From contig CAINUN010000085.1 of the NCBI GenBank assembly GCA_903853805.1, forward strand, positions 124,001 to 188,000: DNA of 64,000 nucleotides, read 5' to 3'. Position 1 is the stretch's first letter; each line of letters opens with the position of its first letter. This document shows positions 33,393 to 43,093 of this stretch, in pieces. A program made the translations under genes and the position numbers. The DNA comes from an uncultured Bacteroidota bacterium (GTDB lineage: Bacteria; Bacteroidota; Bacteroidia; Chitinophagales; Chitinophagaceae). The notes beneath the pieces are model-generated. The model was not told the origin of the DNA. It saw only the letters and a program-made list of their open reading frames with translations, and ran no database searches.

Positions 33393-36300
33393 ATGAAAGA
33401 CGTATTCAAAGAGTTTAAGCCATCGAGCTGGGCAATCAACAACCGAACGGCAATTTATATCATTACTATTATCATCACTTTTGCTGGCTTATTCACTTAT
33501 TTGAATTTGCCCAAAGAGAATTTTCCAGAAATCAAAATCCCCCAAATTTTTATTCAGACTTTTAACCCTGGAACTTCTCCTGAAAACATGGAGAACTTGG
33601 TTACAAAACCTATAGAAAAGCAAGTAAAGAATTTGACAGGGGTAAAAAAAGTAACGAGTAATTCCTTCCAAGATTTTTCTGTGGTAATTGTTGAATTCAA
33701 CACCGATGTAAAGATTGACAAGGCAAAACAAGAAGTAAAAGATGCTGTGGATAAAGCCAAAGCAGATCTGCCTCAAAATCTTCCTAACGAGCCAGAAGTG
33801 AAAGACATTGACCTTTCCGAATTGCCAATTCTGTATGTGAATATTTCAGGGAACTATGACCTTAATCGCCTGAAAAAATATGCCGATAAAATCAAGGACA
33901 ACATTGAAGGCATGAAAGAAATCAAGCGTGTAGATATGGTGGGCGCTTTGGAACGAGAAATTCAAATCAACGTTGACCTTTTCAAAATGCAGGCTGCGGG
34001 TTTAACCTTCGATGATATTGACAGAGGTATTGCAGGAGAAAATATTTCAGCAACGGCTGGTCAGGTTTCCATGAATAGGCAAAAGCGAATTTTGAGCGTG
34101 AAAAACGAATTCAAAACCGCGGAAGAAATAGGAAACATCATTGTGAAAAACCAAAACGGTGGCGCTATTTATTTAAGAGACATTGCTGAAATAATCGATG
34201 GTTTTGAAGAACAAAAAAGTTATGCACGCCTCAATGGACAAAATGTAATTACACTCAATGTTGTAAAAGCATCTGGCAAAAATCTTATTGAAGCATCCGA
34301 CAAAATAATGGCAATGCTTGATGTGATGAAGAAGAACGATTTACCTAAAGACATGAGCATAGTCATCACTGGTGACCAAAGCGACCAAACACGTTCTACT
34401 GTTCATGATTTGGTGAACACCATCATCATCGGTTTCATTTTGGTGACGTTGATTTTGATGTTCTTTATGGGTGTGACGAATGCATTGTTTGTAGCCATGT
34501 CTGTACCACTTTCCTGTGCTATTGCGTTCTTGTTTATGCCTACTATTGGTTTCACGCTCAACATGATTGTATTGTTCTCTTTCTTGTTGGCATTAGGAAT
34601 TGTAGTGGACGATGCGATTGTGGTTATTGAAAACACACACCGTATCTATGACAATGGAAAAGTCCCAATTAAGCAAGCCGCAAAAATGGCTGCAGGTGAA
34701 GTTTTTCTTCCAGTATTGACAGGCACATTAACGACACTTATTCCATTTATTCCGTTGGCATTTTGGAATAGTGTAATTGGCGAATTCATGTTCTTCCTAC
34801 CAATTACGCTTATTATCACATTGGTGGCGTCGTTGTTGGTTGCTTATATCATCAATCCTGTTTTTGCTGTTGATTTTATGAAACCAGAAGACCACGAAAA
34901 CCCACATATTCGCAGGATTTGGACAAAGGGCAACAAAATAATGACCATTATTTTCCTTGCGCTTGCAGCAATATTTTATTTGAGCAAAGCATGGGGAATG
35001 GGCAACTTCACCATGTTTGTTTACCTCTTTATTCTTGCTGAGAAATTTATTTTCTCAAAATGGATTCATAGTTTTCAAACAAAAGCTTGGCCTTCATTTA
35101 GAGAATGGTATACTAAATGGTTAAAGATATCATTAGCACACCCTGGAAAAGTATTGTTCATTACTTTGGTGTTGTTTGTGTTTGCATTTATGGCCGAGCA
35201 CTTCAATGGTAAATCGCCTGTCTTTTTCCCAGAACAAGAACCCAACTTCACTTATGTTTATCTCAACATGCCAGTTGGAACTGACCAATCTTATACAAAT
35301 GAAGTTCTTGGAAAATTAGAAGCAAGGGTTAATGAAGCATTGTTGGAAAAAGACGGCAAACGTTCGCCTGTTGTAAAGAGTGTGATTTCGAATGTTACTG
35401 TTGGTGCTGTTGACCCAAATAGCGGAGAAGTGGGCGACTTTCCTAACAAAGGAAAAATAACAGTGGCTTATGTAAAATTCTCAGAGCGACATGGCGCATC
35501 TACCGTTGATTTTATGGAACGTATTCGTCATGCTGTTCAGGATATACCAGGTGCTGAAGTAACAGTGGATAAAGAACAAGGCGGACCACCATTGCCTAAA
35601 CCAATTGTAGTGGAAATCACGGGCGACAATATTGACTCACTCCTTTCTGCTTCCGACAACATTAAACATTTTCTTGAAAAGAAAAACATAGCCGGCGTGG
35701 AAGAATTACGCAGCGATTTCCAAGCACGGAATCCTGAAATCATTTTCGACATTGACCGCCAAAGAATGAACAATGAAGGCATCAGCACTTTTAGTGTAGT
35801 AAATAATTTACGCACTGCCGTTTTTGGCAAAGAAATTTCTCGTTTTCGCGATCAGAATGATGATTATAAGATAACCCTTCGCCTCAAAAAAGACCAACGC
35901 GAAAACATTGATGCTGTTCGGAACATGCCGATTGTTTATCGCGATATGGGAATGGGCGGAAGAGTGCGTACAGTGCCTATGAGCGCCTTTGCCGACATCA
36001 AATACAATACTACTTATGGCGGCATCAAACGCTTGAACCAAAAACGGATTATTACCCTTTCCTCTAACGTGATAAATGGCTTTAATCCGAATGATGTAGT
36101 GGCAAATATTCAGCGCGAACTCAACAACTATAAAATGCCTTCTGGGGTAAGTATTAGAATGGGTGGGCAGCAAGAAGAAATGGCTGAAACTGCTGGATTT
36201 CTGGGCAAAGCTTTTTCCATTTCCATAGCATTAATTTTCTTGTTGATGGTCATTCAATTCAACTCATTTTCTCGCACCATTATTATTTTAAGTGAAGTTA

Positions 36301-36779
36301 TTTTCTCGGTGTTTGGTGTGATGTTAGGCATGGGTATTTTCCGCACCGATTTCTCTATTGCCATTTCAGGAATCGGCATTGTTGCTCTTGCTGGCATTGT
36401 TGTAAGAAATGGAATCCTTCTCATAGAATTTATGGACTTGCAACTATCGCAAGGCATGAAACCTTATGACGCCATTATTGAAGCAGGAAGAACAAGAATG
36501 ACACCAGTATTACTTACTGCTACTGCTGCTATACTAGGTTTGATTCCTTTGGCAGTGGGTTTAAATATTGACTTTGCCACCTTGTTTGGTGAATTCAATC
36601 CACATCTTTGGTTTGGTGGCGATAGTGCCGCTTTTTGGGGACCACTTGCTTGGACTATGATTTTCGGTCTTAGCTTTGCTACCTTCCTCACCCTCATTTT
36701 AGTACCAGTAATGATGCTTCTTGTTTTCCGATTAAAAGACTGGTTGAAAAGAAAAACTAAACGAAATGTAATTAGTTAA
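33393..36779 (+). CDS. RND-family efflux transporter permease
   Basis: A 1128-residue inner-membrane pump with the RND architecture of twelve membrane helices in two halves and two large periplasmic loops. The first loop starts near FNPGTSPENMENLVTKPIEK. Transmembrane helix 4 has LGIVVDDAIVVIENTHR with the paired aspartates of proton relay. It belongs to the AcrB/HAE-1 branch, more like MexF/CusA-unspecified Bacteroidota pumps than heavy-metal types. The C-terminus has an extra membrane-loop stretch (GEFNPHLWFGGDSAAFWG) before the last helix. It is the last gene of the operon. Confidence 0.94.
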   Translation: MKDVFKEFKPSSWAINNRTAIYIITIIITFAGLFTYLNLPKENFPEIKIPQIFIQTFNPGTSPENMENLVTKPIEKQVKNLTGVKKVTSNSFQDFSVVIVEFNTDVKIDKAKQEVKDAVDKAKADLPQNLPNEPEVKDIDLSELPILYVNISGNYDLNRLKKYADKIKDNIEGMKEIKRVDMVGALEREIQINVDLFKMQAAGLTFDDIDRGIAGENISATAGQVSMNRQKRILSVKNEFKTAEEIGNIIVKNQNGGAIYLRDIAEIIDGFEEQKSYARLNGQNVITLNVVKASGKNLIEASDKIMAMLDVMKKNDLPKDMSIVITGDQSDQTRSTVHDLVNTIIIGFILVTLILMFFMGVTNALFVAMSVPLSCAIAFLFMPTIGFTLNMIVLFSFLLALGIVVDDAIVVIENTHRIYDNGKVPIKQAAKMAAGEVFLPVLTGTLTTLIPFIPLAFWNSVIGEFMFFLPITLIITLVASLLVAYIINPVFAVDFMKPEDHENPHIRRIWTKGNKIMTIIFLALAAIFYLSKAWGMGNFTMFVYLFILAEKFIFSKWIHSFQTKAWPSFREWYTKWLKISLAHPGKVLFITLVLFVFAFMAEHFNGKSPVFFPEQEPNFTYVYLNMPVGTDQSYTNEVLGKLEARVNEALLEKDGKRSPVVKSVISNVTVGAVDPNSGEVGDFPNKGKITVAYVKFSERHGASTVDFMERIRHAVQDIPGAEVTVDKEQGGPPLPKPIVVEITGDNIDSLLSASDNIKHFLEKKNIAGVEELRSDFQARNPEIIFDIDRQRMNNEGISTFSVVNNLRTAVFGKEISRFRDQNDDYKITLRLKKDQRENIDAVRNMPIVYRDMGMGGRVRTVPMSAFADIKYNTTYGGIKRLNQKRIITLSSNVINGFNPNDVVANIQRELNNYKMPSGVSIRMGGQQEEMAETAGFLGKAFSISIALIFLLMVIQFNSFSRTIIILSEVIFSVFGVMLGMGIFRTDFSIAISGIGIVALAGIVVRNGILLIEFMDLQLSQGMKPYDAIIEAGRTRMTPVLLTATAAILGLIPLAVGLNIDFATLFGEFNPHLWFGGDSAAFWGPLAWTMIFGLSFATFLTLILVPVMMLLVFRLKDWLKRKTKRNVIS

Positions 36780-36792
36780 AAGATCACCAAAT

Positions 36793-36825
36793 AAAAAGCC
36801 CTGTATGAACTACAGGGCTTTTTTT
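36793..36825. terminator. Bidirectional terminator between the RND operon and ychF
   Basis: Stem AAAAAGCCCTGTA / TACAGGGCTTTTT (36793-36805 and 36811-36823), 5-base loop. The T-run overlaps the ychF stop codon. Confidence 0.88.
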
Positions 36826-37921
36826 AAACGTTAAATCTAAAGTGCATCACGTCGCCATCTTGAACAATGTATTCCTTGCCCTCAATGCGTAGTCTTCCGT
36901 TTTCGCGACAAGCAGCTTCGCTTTTATACTGAATGAAATCGTTGTAAGCAATCACTTCCGCTTTGATAAATCCTTTTTCAAAATCAGTATGAATTACACT
37001 TGCAGCTTGTGGAGCTTTCCAACCTCTGTGAATGGTCCACGCACGCACTTCTTGTACGCCTGCAGTGAAATAAGTAATAAGGTTGAGTAATTGATAGGCT
37101 GCACGAATCAAGCGATTTAAGCCGGGTTCTGTAAGTCCATATTCTCCAAGAAAAAGCTCTTTGTCTTCAGCGCCTTCCATCTCCGAAATCTGTGCTTCAA
37201 TAGAGTTGTTCATCACAATCACTTCAGCGCCTTCGTCATGAGCTGCTTTTGTCAATGCTTCGGAATATTGATTGCCAGTCAGTAATGCTTTCTCGTCCAC
37301 ATTAGCAACATAAAGCACTGGTTTTTCGGTCAATAAAAATAAATCTGCAACTGCTTCGCAGTCTTCTCCTTCTAATTGAAGGCTGCGAATATTTTTCCCT
37401 TGATACAAACAATCTTTGCAACGAACAAGTACATCAAAAATGCGCTTTGCCTTAGGGTCATTTTTGGCTAATTTTTCATAGCGTCCCATTTTCCTTTCCA
37501 CACTATCCAAGTCTTTCAATTGCAATTCAGTGTCAATAATTTCTTTATCGGAAATAGGATTGATTTCACCTTCTTCTCGAAGAATGTTTTCATCTTCAAA
37601 ACAACGAACAACATGCACAATGGCATCTACCTCACGAATATTAGCAAGAAATTTATTGCCAAGTCCTTCACCTTTGCTTGCTCCTTTTACGAGTCCTGCA
37701 ATGTCAACAAATTCAATGGAAGTGGGCACAGTGCGATTGGGTAAAACCAATTCAGCAAGTCTGTCCATACGCTCATCGGGCACATCCACCTGACCAACAT
37801 TGGGTTCTATGGTGCAAAACCTATAATTAGATGCTTGTGCCTTTGCGCTATTACTAACTGCGTTGAACAAAGTTGATTTTCCTACATTGGGAAGTCCTAC
37901 GATACCTACTTGTAAAGTCAT
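36824..37921 (-). CDS. ychF: Ribosome-binding ATPase YchF (Obg family)
   Basis: A 365-residue Obg-like P-loop protein: GIVGLPNVGKSTLFNAVSN (G1), FCTIEPNVGQV, DIAGLVKGASKGEGLGNKFL (G3) and a NVDE motif in place of the NKxD of true GTPases, which underlies its ATP preference. A coiled coil follows, and the TGS domain ends EGKEYIVQDGDVMHFRFNV. It binds ribosomes and responds to stress. The length is normal. A perfect -7 element lies 22 bases upstream of the ATG. Confidence 0.96.
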   Translation of the reverse strand: MTLQVGIVGLPNVGKSTLFNAVSNSAKAQASNYRFCTIEPNVGQVDVPDERMDRLAELVLPNRTVPTSIEFVDIAGLVKGASKGEGLGNKFLANIREVDAIVHVVRCFEDENILREEGEINPISDKEIIDTELQLKDLDSVERKMGRYEKLAKNDPKAKRIFDVLVRCKDCLYQGKNIRSLQLEGEDCEAVADLFLLTEKPVLYVANVDEKALLTGNQYSEALTKAAHDEGAEVIVMNNSIEAQISEMEGAEDKELFLGEYGLTEPGLNRLIRAAYQLLNLITYFTAGVQEVRAWTIHRGWKAPQAASVIHTDFEKGFIKAEVIAYNDFIQYKSEAACRENGRLRIEGKEYIVQDGDVMHFRFNV

Positions 37922-37943
37922 GCTGTTTTTTGAAAAATTTGCG

Positions 37944-37951
37944 CAAATGTA
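37944..37951 (-). promoter_or_regulatory. Promoter -7 element (TACATTTG) of ychF
   Basis: Full TAnnTTTG match on the minus strand, 22 bases before the ychF ATG. Confidence 0.65.
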
Positions 37952-37983
37952 GGGTAATGTAAATAATGTGGTAAAGAATCTGT

Positions 37984-38709
37984 TTATAGTTGCCTCAACG
38001 CCTCTGACATTATCTCCTTCACCCGCTCTCTTAGTTCCACCACATTTTCTAGAGTCATTCCCTCCACCGAAATAGGTTCTAGAAAAATAGCACGGTTTTT
38101 ACCAGGCCACAATTTCCACCAACCACTAAAGTGCCAACGATGAACAGTATCAGGAAACAACAGCGGAAGAATCGGCGTTTGTGCTTGAATAGCTAACCGA
38201 AACGCCCCATCATAAAAAGACTTCATCGTTTCTTCTGTTTGGTTGAAAGTGCCCTCAGGAAACACGGCAATACAACATTCTCTTTTTATTTGTCGCCACA
38301 TCAGCCTCATGCTTTTGGCACGGCTTTCGGGACTGCTTCTGTCCACTAAAATGGCAACTTGTTTATACACAAATCCAAAAATGGGCACCCGCACCATTTC
38401 TTTTTTGGCAAGCGTTCTAAAATAATCGGGAATAGATGCATAGAGGTTGATAGCATCGATATAAGAAATATGGTTAGCAACAATCACAAACTTCTGTCCT
38501 CGTGGAAAATGTCCGCTCACTTTTACACCCATGCCCACAAACCACATCCAGCCCTTTGCCCAATTATGAACTATAAGCCAAATAATGCTTCGAGCCTTGC
38601 CCGAATCTTTATAGCCAATGATAATAAAAAATGGAAACGTAATCAGTAAACTTATCGTAAAAGTTACCAACGCAAACAACATATAAAACGGTTGCAGTAT
38701 CCGCTTCAT
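37984..38709 (-). CDS. 1-acyl-sn-glycerol-3-phosphate acyltransferase (PlsC family)
   Basis: A 241-residue protein with an N-terminal membrane helix (MLFALVTFTISLLITFPFFI). The acyltransferase motifs are NHISYIDAI (HX4D), then VFPEGTFNQ and later TPILPLLFPD. PlsC enzymes acylate lysophosphatidic acid to phosphatidic acid; related members acylate ornithine lipids or lipid A precursors, so the exact acceptor is not proven. The ATG at 38709 is preferred; a TTG two codons upstream touches the end of the preceding gene. It follows the four-helix membrane protein gene by six bases and is probably cotranscribed. Confidence 0.9.
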   Translation of the reverse strand: MKRILQPFYMLFALVTFTISLLITFPFFIIIGYKDSGKARSIIWLIVHNWAKGWMWFVGMGVKVSGHFPRGQKFVIVANHISYIDAINLYASIPDYFRTLAKKEMVRVPIFGFVYKQVAILVDRSSPESRAKSMRLMWRQIKRECCIAVFPEGTFNQTEETMKSFYDGAFRLAIQAQTPILPLLFPDTVHRWHFSGWWKLWPGKNRAIFLEPISVEGMTLENVVELRERVKEIMSEALRQL

Positions 38710-38715
38710 ACCCAA

Positions 38716-39180
38716 TTAATTCATTCCAGGAAACCAAGGACGACCAATGCCTTCAACACGGAATGGCCAAGGGATAGTGGCAAGAATGATCACCAAAGCA
38801 ATCAGCGTAAACCAAAACAGTTTTTTGAACTTAGTCGCATCATCCGTGTTCTTTTTTGCTGCGCTAAATCCAAGATGAATCAACACAAGAGCAACCACCA
38901 TTCCGAAAATATGTTCAACAGCCCAAAAGCGCGAAACAGCATTAGCCATCACACCACCTTGCGAAAAAGAACTCATCCAGCCCTTCATCATGTAAAGCAA
39001 TAAGCCCAACAACAACTGAACATCAGCACTAATCATCAAAAACAAAGCAGTTTTTCTATCGCCTGCCGTGAATGCTTTTTTATTGCTCATACCCGAGAAA
39101 CTTTTTACGAGCGTAAGCACCGCAAGGATTAAGATAACCCAGCGCATCAAATTGTGTAAGTGTTGTAAGCCTTGTACCAT
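38716..39180 (-). CDS. Four-helix membrane protein, possibly cytochrome b-like
   Basis: A 154-residue protein with four hydrophobic helices and histidines placed in or near them (QHLHNLMRW at the N-terminus, VEHIFGMVVALVLIHLG in the third). This spacing resembles small diheme cytochrome b-type proteins of Bacteroidota, but heme binding is inferred only. It starts at ATG 39180, with a near-consensus -7 element (TACCTTAG, 39208-39215) upstream. It probably forms a two-gene operon with plsC. Confidence 0.7.
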   Translation of the reverse strand: MVQGLQHLHNLMRWVILILAVLTLVKSFSGMSNKKAFTAGDRKTALFLMISADVQLLLGLLLYMMKGWMSSFSQGGVMANAVSRFWAVEHIFGMVVALVLIHLGFSAAKKNTDDATKFKKLFWFTLIALVIILATIPWPFRVEGIGRPWFPGMN

Positions 39181-39455
39181 AAGTGGGAAGTATTTTTTTT
39201 GTGGCGGCTAAGGTAATAAAAGGATTGGGGTTTAAACGTGCTTAGGCTTAGTTATTCGTGATAGGGTTATTGGAAGTTTTTTCAATTCCAACAATTTCAC
39301 TCCTCTGAATGGGTGCTTTTAGTAGAGGCGGTCATAAATCTTCACCACCGTCCCAATAGCCCCAAAACTTAATCCTTAACACATTTCTTTGTAATGAAAT
39401 AGCCCCCCCGAGACCTTAATTTCCTTAAAACTATCCCTGCCCCCTGTTCGTGCCC

Positions 39456-41381
39456 TTATTTCCCATTCGCTCCCTCCGCCGTCAGCCGATTATGAATCAC
39501 AGCAAACCTGTACAATTGAAGAAAAGCCTTGAAATAAGGCAAATGCTCTTGTTGCATTTTGGCGTTCTCCGTTTGAATAAGGTTGTTTTGGCAAAGACTA
39601 TCTCTTTTAAAATCATAAAAAGCATCGGGGTTCGTTTCGTTAGCGGTCATTAAATAATCGTTCATAAACCACTGATATTTTCCCGAAAGCTCATTCACCA
39701 AATAACGAGGTTGCGCCGGTTGAAAAATGCTATTGCCAAAAGCAAAGAAAGGCTGTTCATAACCCAAATAATCCATCACCGTAGGCAGCACGTCCAATTG
39801 CTGCACGAGTTCATAATTCCTTCCTTTCAAGGACGTATCTCCCGGAGCAAAGAAAACAATGGGAATAGCATACATCCCCATTTTCAAAGAAGAATAATAT
39901 TCGTCTTTGCTTTCAGGCGAACAATGATCGGGGGTAAGCACAAACAAGGTATTTTGAAACCACGGCTCCTTTGCTGCCGATTCAAAAAACTTTTTCAAAG
40001 CAAGGTCAGTGTATGCAATACATTGCTCCACAGGAATAGCTCCTTTGGGTAAAGTGTTTTTATATTGAGTAGGCACCTTAAAAGGGTCATGCGAACTGAG
40101 TGTAAAAACCGAAGCCATAAACGGCTGTTTCATCTTAGAGCATTCCTTGGAGAAATACTGTAGAAAAGGTTCGTCCCAAATACCCCAATTGCCATCATAG
40201 TCAGCTTCATTATTATACTCTTTGCGTCCATAATAATGTTGGAAACCCGCTGCTGCAGCATAAAGGTCAAAACTCATTGTGCCGTTGGTGCCGCCATGAA
40301 AAAAAGCGGTTTCATAGCCTTTCTCTTTCAACAAAGAAGGAATTGAAGTAAGCTTATTGGTGCCGTAAGAAGAGGTAGTAATAGGCTCTTCCATCAACGA
40401 TGGCATCCCCGACAACACACAAGGAATCCCGTCGGCAGATGTCAATGAATTGGCATAAGCATTCGTGCAAACCAAGCTGTGTTGCATCAGGCTATCAAGG
40501 AAAGGAGTATAACTTTTTCTTCCCCCAATGCCTGTATATTGTTTCGAAAAACTCTCTAAAATAATCACAACCACATTCTTGGCTTTAAACGCCGAATGAG
40601 CATATTGCTTGATAGGGTTGAAATAATGTTTCAGCTCCTTTTCTTCATAGAAATGTACTTCCTCCATTTTACCCGAATAGCTATGCATGATGCTAAACGG
40701 AGTATTCAACACGATGGGCACAAACTGAACATCGGCTACTTGCAGCGCATTGCCATTACCAATAGGAATATATTGCAATCCGCCTCTTATTGCTAACAAA
40801 CTTAATCCTGTGATAAACACAAATCTAAAAGGATAAATTATCAGCATCGAACTCGTCTTCAGTTCAATAGGTTGAAGATATGGTGTATCTCGACCAATTT
40901 TTTGGCTGGCTTTGTTAAAGAGAAAAGCAAACCCAATAATCCCCAGAGGCACAAACCAATAATCAACCAAAAAGTGAGGGAGTAAGTTCAAAAAATCTCC
41001 TTTTCGCGACACCATATCAAATACATCAATCGTGGTGCGTTTTTGGGTGAAAGGAAAGTATGCCCAATCACTTATTTCAAAAAGAAAAGCAATCATATTG
41101 CTCACCACAAACCAACCTTGCAATCCCTTTTCCAACCATTTCCATTTTTGAAAAGGAAACGGAAGCATCTGCACTGAAAAATAAAGTGCATTTACAGCAG
41201 CAATCGTAGAAATATCAAACCGCAAAGCCTGCAAGCAAAGTCTGAGAAATTCATTAAGAGAAAGTCCTTGAAACTTATTGAGGTTGATAATCGTAAAAAC
41301 TGTTCGGCTCAACCAATAGCAAAGCAGAAGCAAAAGGGTTTGCCTTAAAATCCTTTGTATGGGTTGTAGCCAAAACTTCAT
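39456..41381 (-). CDS. LTA synthase-like membrane sulfatase-fold phosphoglycerol transferase
   Basis: A 641-residue protein. Residues 1-225 hold five membrane helices, and residues about 265-570 form an extracytoplasmic sulfatase/alkaline phosphatase domain with VVVIILESFSKQ (metal glutamate), SLTSADGIPCVLSG (nucleophile threonine or serine) and LTPDHCSPES (metal Asp-His). This is the LtaS architecture. Bacteroidota lack lipoteichoic acid, so transfer of phosphoglycerol or phosphoethanolamine to a glycan or lipid is more likely. The start lies seven bases after the YfiT-like gene, suggesting an operon. Confidence 0.9.
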   Translation of the reverse strand: MKFWLQPIQRILRQTLLLLLCYWLSRTVFTIINLNKFQGLSLNEFLRLCLQALRFDISTIAAVNALYFSVQMLPFPFQKWKWLEKGLQGWFVVSNMIAFLFEISDWAYFPFTQKRTTIDVFDMVSRKGDFLNLLPHFLVDYWFVPLGIIGFAFLFNKASQKIGRDTPYLQPIELKTSSMLIIYPFRFVFITGLSLLAIRGGLQYIPIGNGNALQVADVQFVPIVLNTPFSIMHSYSGKMEEVHFYEEKELKHYFNPIKQYAHSAFKAKNVVVIILESFSKQYTGIGGRKSYTPFLDSLMQHSLVCTNAYANSLTSADGIPCVLSGMPSLMEEPITTSSYGTNKLTSIPSLLKEKGYETAFFHGGTNGTMSFDLYAAAAGFQHYYGRKEYNNEADYDGNWGIWDEPFLQYFSKECSKMKQPFMASVFTLSSHDPFKVPTQYKNTLPKGAIPVEQCIAYTDLALKKFFESAAKEPWFQNTLFVLTPDHCSPESKDEYYSSLKMGMYAIPIVFFAPGDTSLKGRNYELVQQLDVLPTVMDYLGYEQPFFAFGNSIFQPAQPRYLVNELSGKYQWFMNDYLMTANETNPDAFYDFKRDSLCQNNLIQTENAKMQQEHLPYFKAFLQLYRFAVIHNRLTAEGANGK

Positions 41382-41388
41382 TGTGCAA

Positions 41389-41928
41389 CTACCAGTTCAT
41401 TCTATTTCTTAGCGAGCGTATTTGCTCCATGTGGTGACGACCATGCCAAGCATACAAATCCGTCATTTCCCAAAGCTGTACATACTTTTCATACTCAGGG
41501 TGGTAATAAGTGCGATGCCAATCGTTTTCATCCATATTTCGCAAAACTTGCCCCCAACGATGATGGAGTGCATGCAACAAAGTGATGGATACATTCACCG
41601 GAACGATATTTACATCGGGCAATTCTGCCCATAATTTTTCATCGTAGGGTTTAATTACAGGGCTTTCTTCTGTCAATGTTAGTTTCAAACGAATATACGC
41701 ATTCATATGGCTGTCGGCAATATGATGAATCACTTGATTCACAGTCCAACCACCTGTGCGGTAAGGTGTATCTAATTGGTCTTTGTCTAAGTTTTCTATG
41801 CAGTGATCAAGCCATTTAGGAAGGGCTTCGATGGAGGCAATCCATTCAGTTTGTAATTCGTGGGAATAAATTTCAGGGGTTTCGTATCTGCCTATCGGAT
41901 AGACCCCCTGTTCATGACTGTCGTCCAT
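41389..41928 (-). CDS. YfiT/DinB-family metal-dependent protein, bacillithiol transferase-like
   Basis: A 179-residue four-helix-bundle protein beginning YPIGRYETPEIYS and carrying the metal histidines in HHIADSHMNAYIR and WHGRHHMEQI. GGWTVNQVIHHIADSH is the signature of YfiT/BstA-type proteins, which in Firmicutes are thiol S-transferases using bacillithiol; many Bacteroidota make bacillithiol too, so the same role is plausible. It is the first gene of an operon with the LTA synthase-like gene. A perfect -7 element lies 24 bases upstream. Confidence 0.88.
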   Translation of the reverse strand: MDDSHEQGVYPIGRYETPEIYSHELQTEWIASIEALPKWLDHCIENLDKDQLDTPYRTGGWTVNQVIHHIADSHMNAYIRLKLTLTEESPVIKPYDEKLWAELPDVNIVPVNVSITLLHALHHRWGQVLRNMDENDWHRTYYHPEYEKYVQLWEMTDLYAWHGRHHMEQIRSLRNRMNW

Positions 41929-41952
41929 AACTTTTTATATGTTGGTATAAAG

Positions 41953-41960
41953 CAAACTTA
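41953..41960 (-). promoter_or_regulatory. Promoter -7 element (TAAGTTTG) of the yfiT-LTA synthase operon
   Basis: Full TAnnTTTG match on the minus strand, 24 bases before the ATG at 41928. Confidence 0.65.
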
Positions 41961-42086
41961 ATAAGAAATATGGAAAGTCGTTTTTTAGTGTTTTTTGATA
42001 GTTTCTTCTCGATGTAACTCAAATAAAAAAGCTATTCAAAAAAACTGCTACAATTCCCATATTATTATTGCCCAAAGCTAGATAAG

Positions 42087-42989
42087 CTACTTGTTTGCAT
42101 CCAAAATTACCGGAGTGCCTTTGCCCATCATAATGATTTTAGCATTTGTAGAGCCAGCCAAATCTTTCATGGCTTTTATTTGCTCGTATTGCAATTGTTT
42201 GTCGGTAAGACTTTCGTTAATGATGCGTTGATAGTCAGCAATCCCTTGTGCTTCTACACGTTTCCGTTCAGCTTCTTGTTTTTCTTTTTGAAGAACAAAC
42301 TGCATTTTTTGAGCGTCTTGCTCAGCACTAATTTTTTGTTCAATGCTGCTACGCACAGATGCAGGAAGGGTGATGTTTCTTACCAATAAATTCTCTAAAA
42401 ACAAACCACGTTTTTTAAACTCATCTTCAATACCATTAAAAATTCTTGTTTGAAATTCATCTCTTCTTGTAGAATAAAGAGCAATTGCTTCGTAATAAAC
42501 CGCATTGTCTCTGATCTTGGTTCTACTGATTGGACGTACAATTTTGTCAACATAATCCAAGCCTATATGTCTCAATAATTTTGGAGCTTCATCGGGTACT
42601 ACTCTATATAAAACTGTAAGGTCAATGGTTACTTCAAGTCCATCAGCAGTTAAGACTTTGATAGCATCATCACCACTTTTTTGACCTTCATCATTCACGC
42701 CACTCATGGTGTAGTTTTGGGTTTGAATATCCATTTCTTCCACTGTTACCAATGGATTTATAAAATGAAGCCCACTTGGTAAAATGTTAGATTGAATATT
42801 ACCAAACAGTTTTTGCACACCCACATGTCCTGCATCAATCTGAACTACACATGCCACAACAATACCAATCAACAAAAAAATGCCAGAAAGCGAACGAAGT
42901 ATTTTTCCGAGAAAAGCAATATTGGTGTTTATTTTGGGAATAATAAGCGCAGCAACAAACATCAAAATAGCAATAACAATGAAGCCCAT
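42087..42989 (-). CDS. Prohibitin-type SPFH/Band 7 protein
   Basis: A 300-residue protein with two N-terminal membrane helices (residues 1-20 and 27-48), an SPFH domain (VDAGHVGV-like IDAGHVGVQKLFGN onwards, to about 230) and a coiled coil rich in glutamate and lysine (QKEKQEAERKRVEAQG), ending in a short hydrophobic tail. This is the prohibitin layout. Such proteins form membrane rings that scaffold proteases or lipids. No FtsH or NfeD partner is adjacent. The gene is monocistronic with its own consensus promoter. Confidence 0.9.
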   Translation of the reverse strand: MGFIVIAILMFVAALIIPKINTNIAFLGKILRSLSGIFLLIGIVVACVVQIDAGHVGVQKLFGNIQSNILPSGLHFINPLVTVEEMDIQTQNYTMSGVNDEGQKSGDDAIKVLTADGLEVTIDLTVLYRVVPDEAPKLLRHIGLDYVDKIVRPISRTKIRDNAVYYEAIALYSTRRDEFQTRIFNGIEDEFKKRGLFLENLLVRNITLPASVRSSIEQKISAEQDAQKMQFVLQKEKQEAERKRVEAQGIADYQRIINESLTDKQLQYEQIKAMKDLAGSTNAKIIMMGKGTPVILDANK

Positions 42990-43008
42990 AAAGGAGATTT
43001 AATTTCTA

Positions 43009-43016
43009 CAAACTTA
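43009..43016 (-). promoter_or_regulatory. Promoter -7 element (TAAGTTTG) of the SPFH gene
   Basis: Full TAnnTTTG match on the minus strand, 19 bases before the ATG at 42989. Confidence 0.65.
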
Positions 43017-43041
43017 GGAGAAAAGAAATTGGTAACAACAA

Positions 43042-43070
43042 AAAAGACACGTTGTGGTTTCGTGTCTTTC
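43042..43070 (-). terminator. Intrinsic terminator of the 2-oxoacid:ferredoxin oxidoreductase operon
   Basis: Stem AAAGACACG / CGTGTCTTT (43043-43051 and 43061-43069), 9-base loop, A-run on the left that becomes the T-run of the minus strand. It lies 24 bases after the gamma subunit stop. Confidence 0.75.
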
Positions 43071-43093
43071 TTTTATAACTTTTTCAGTAAACT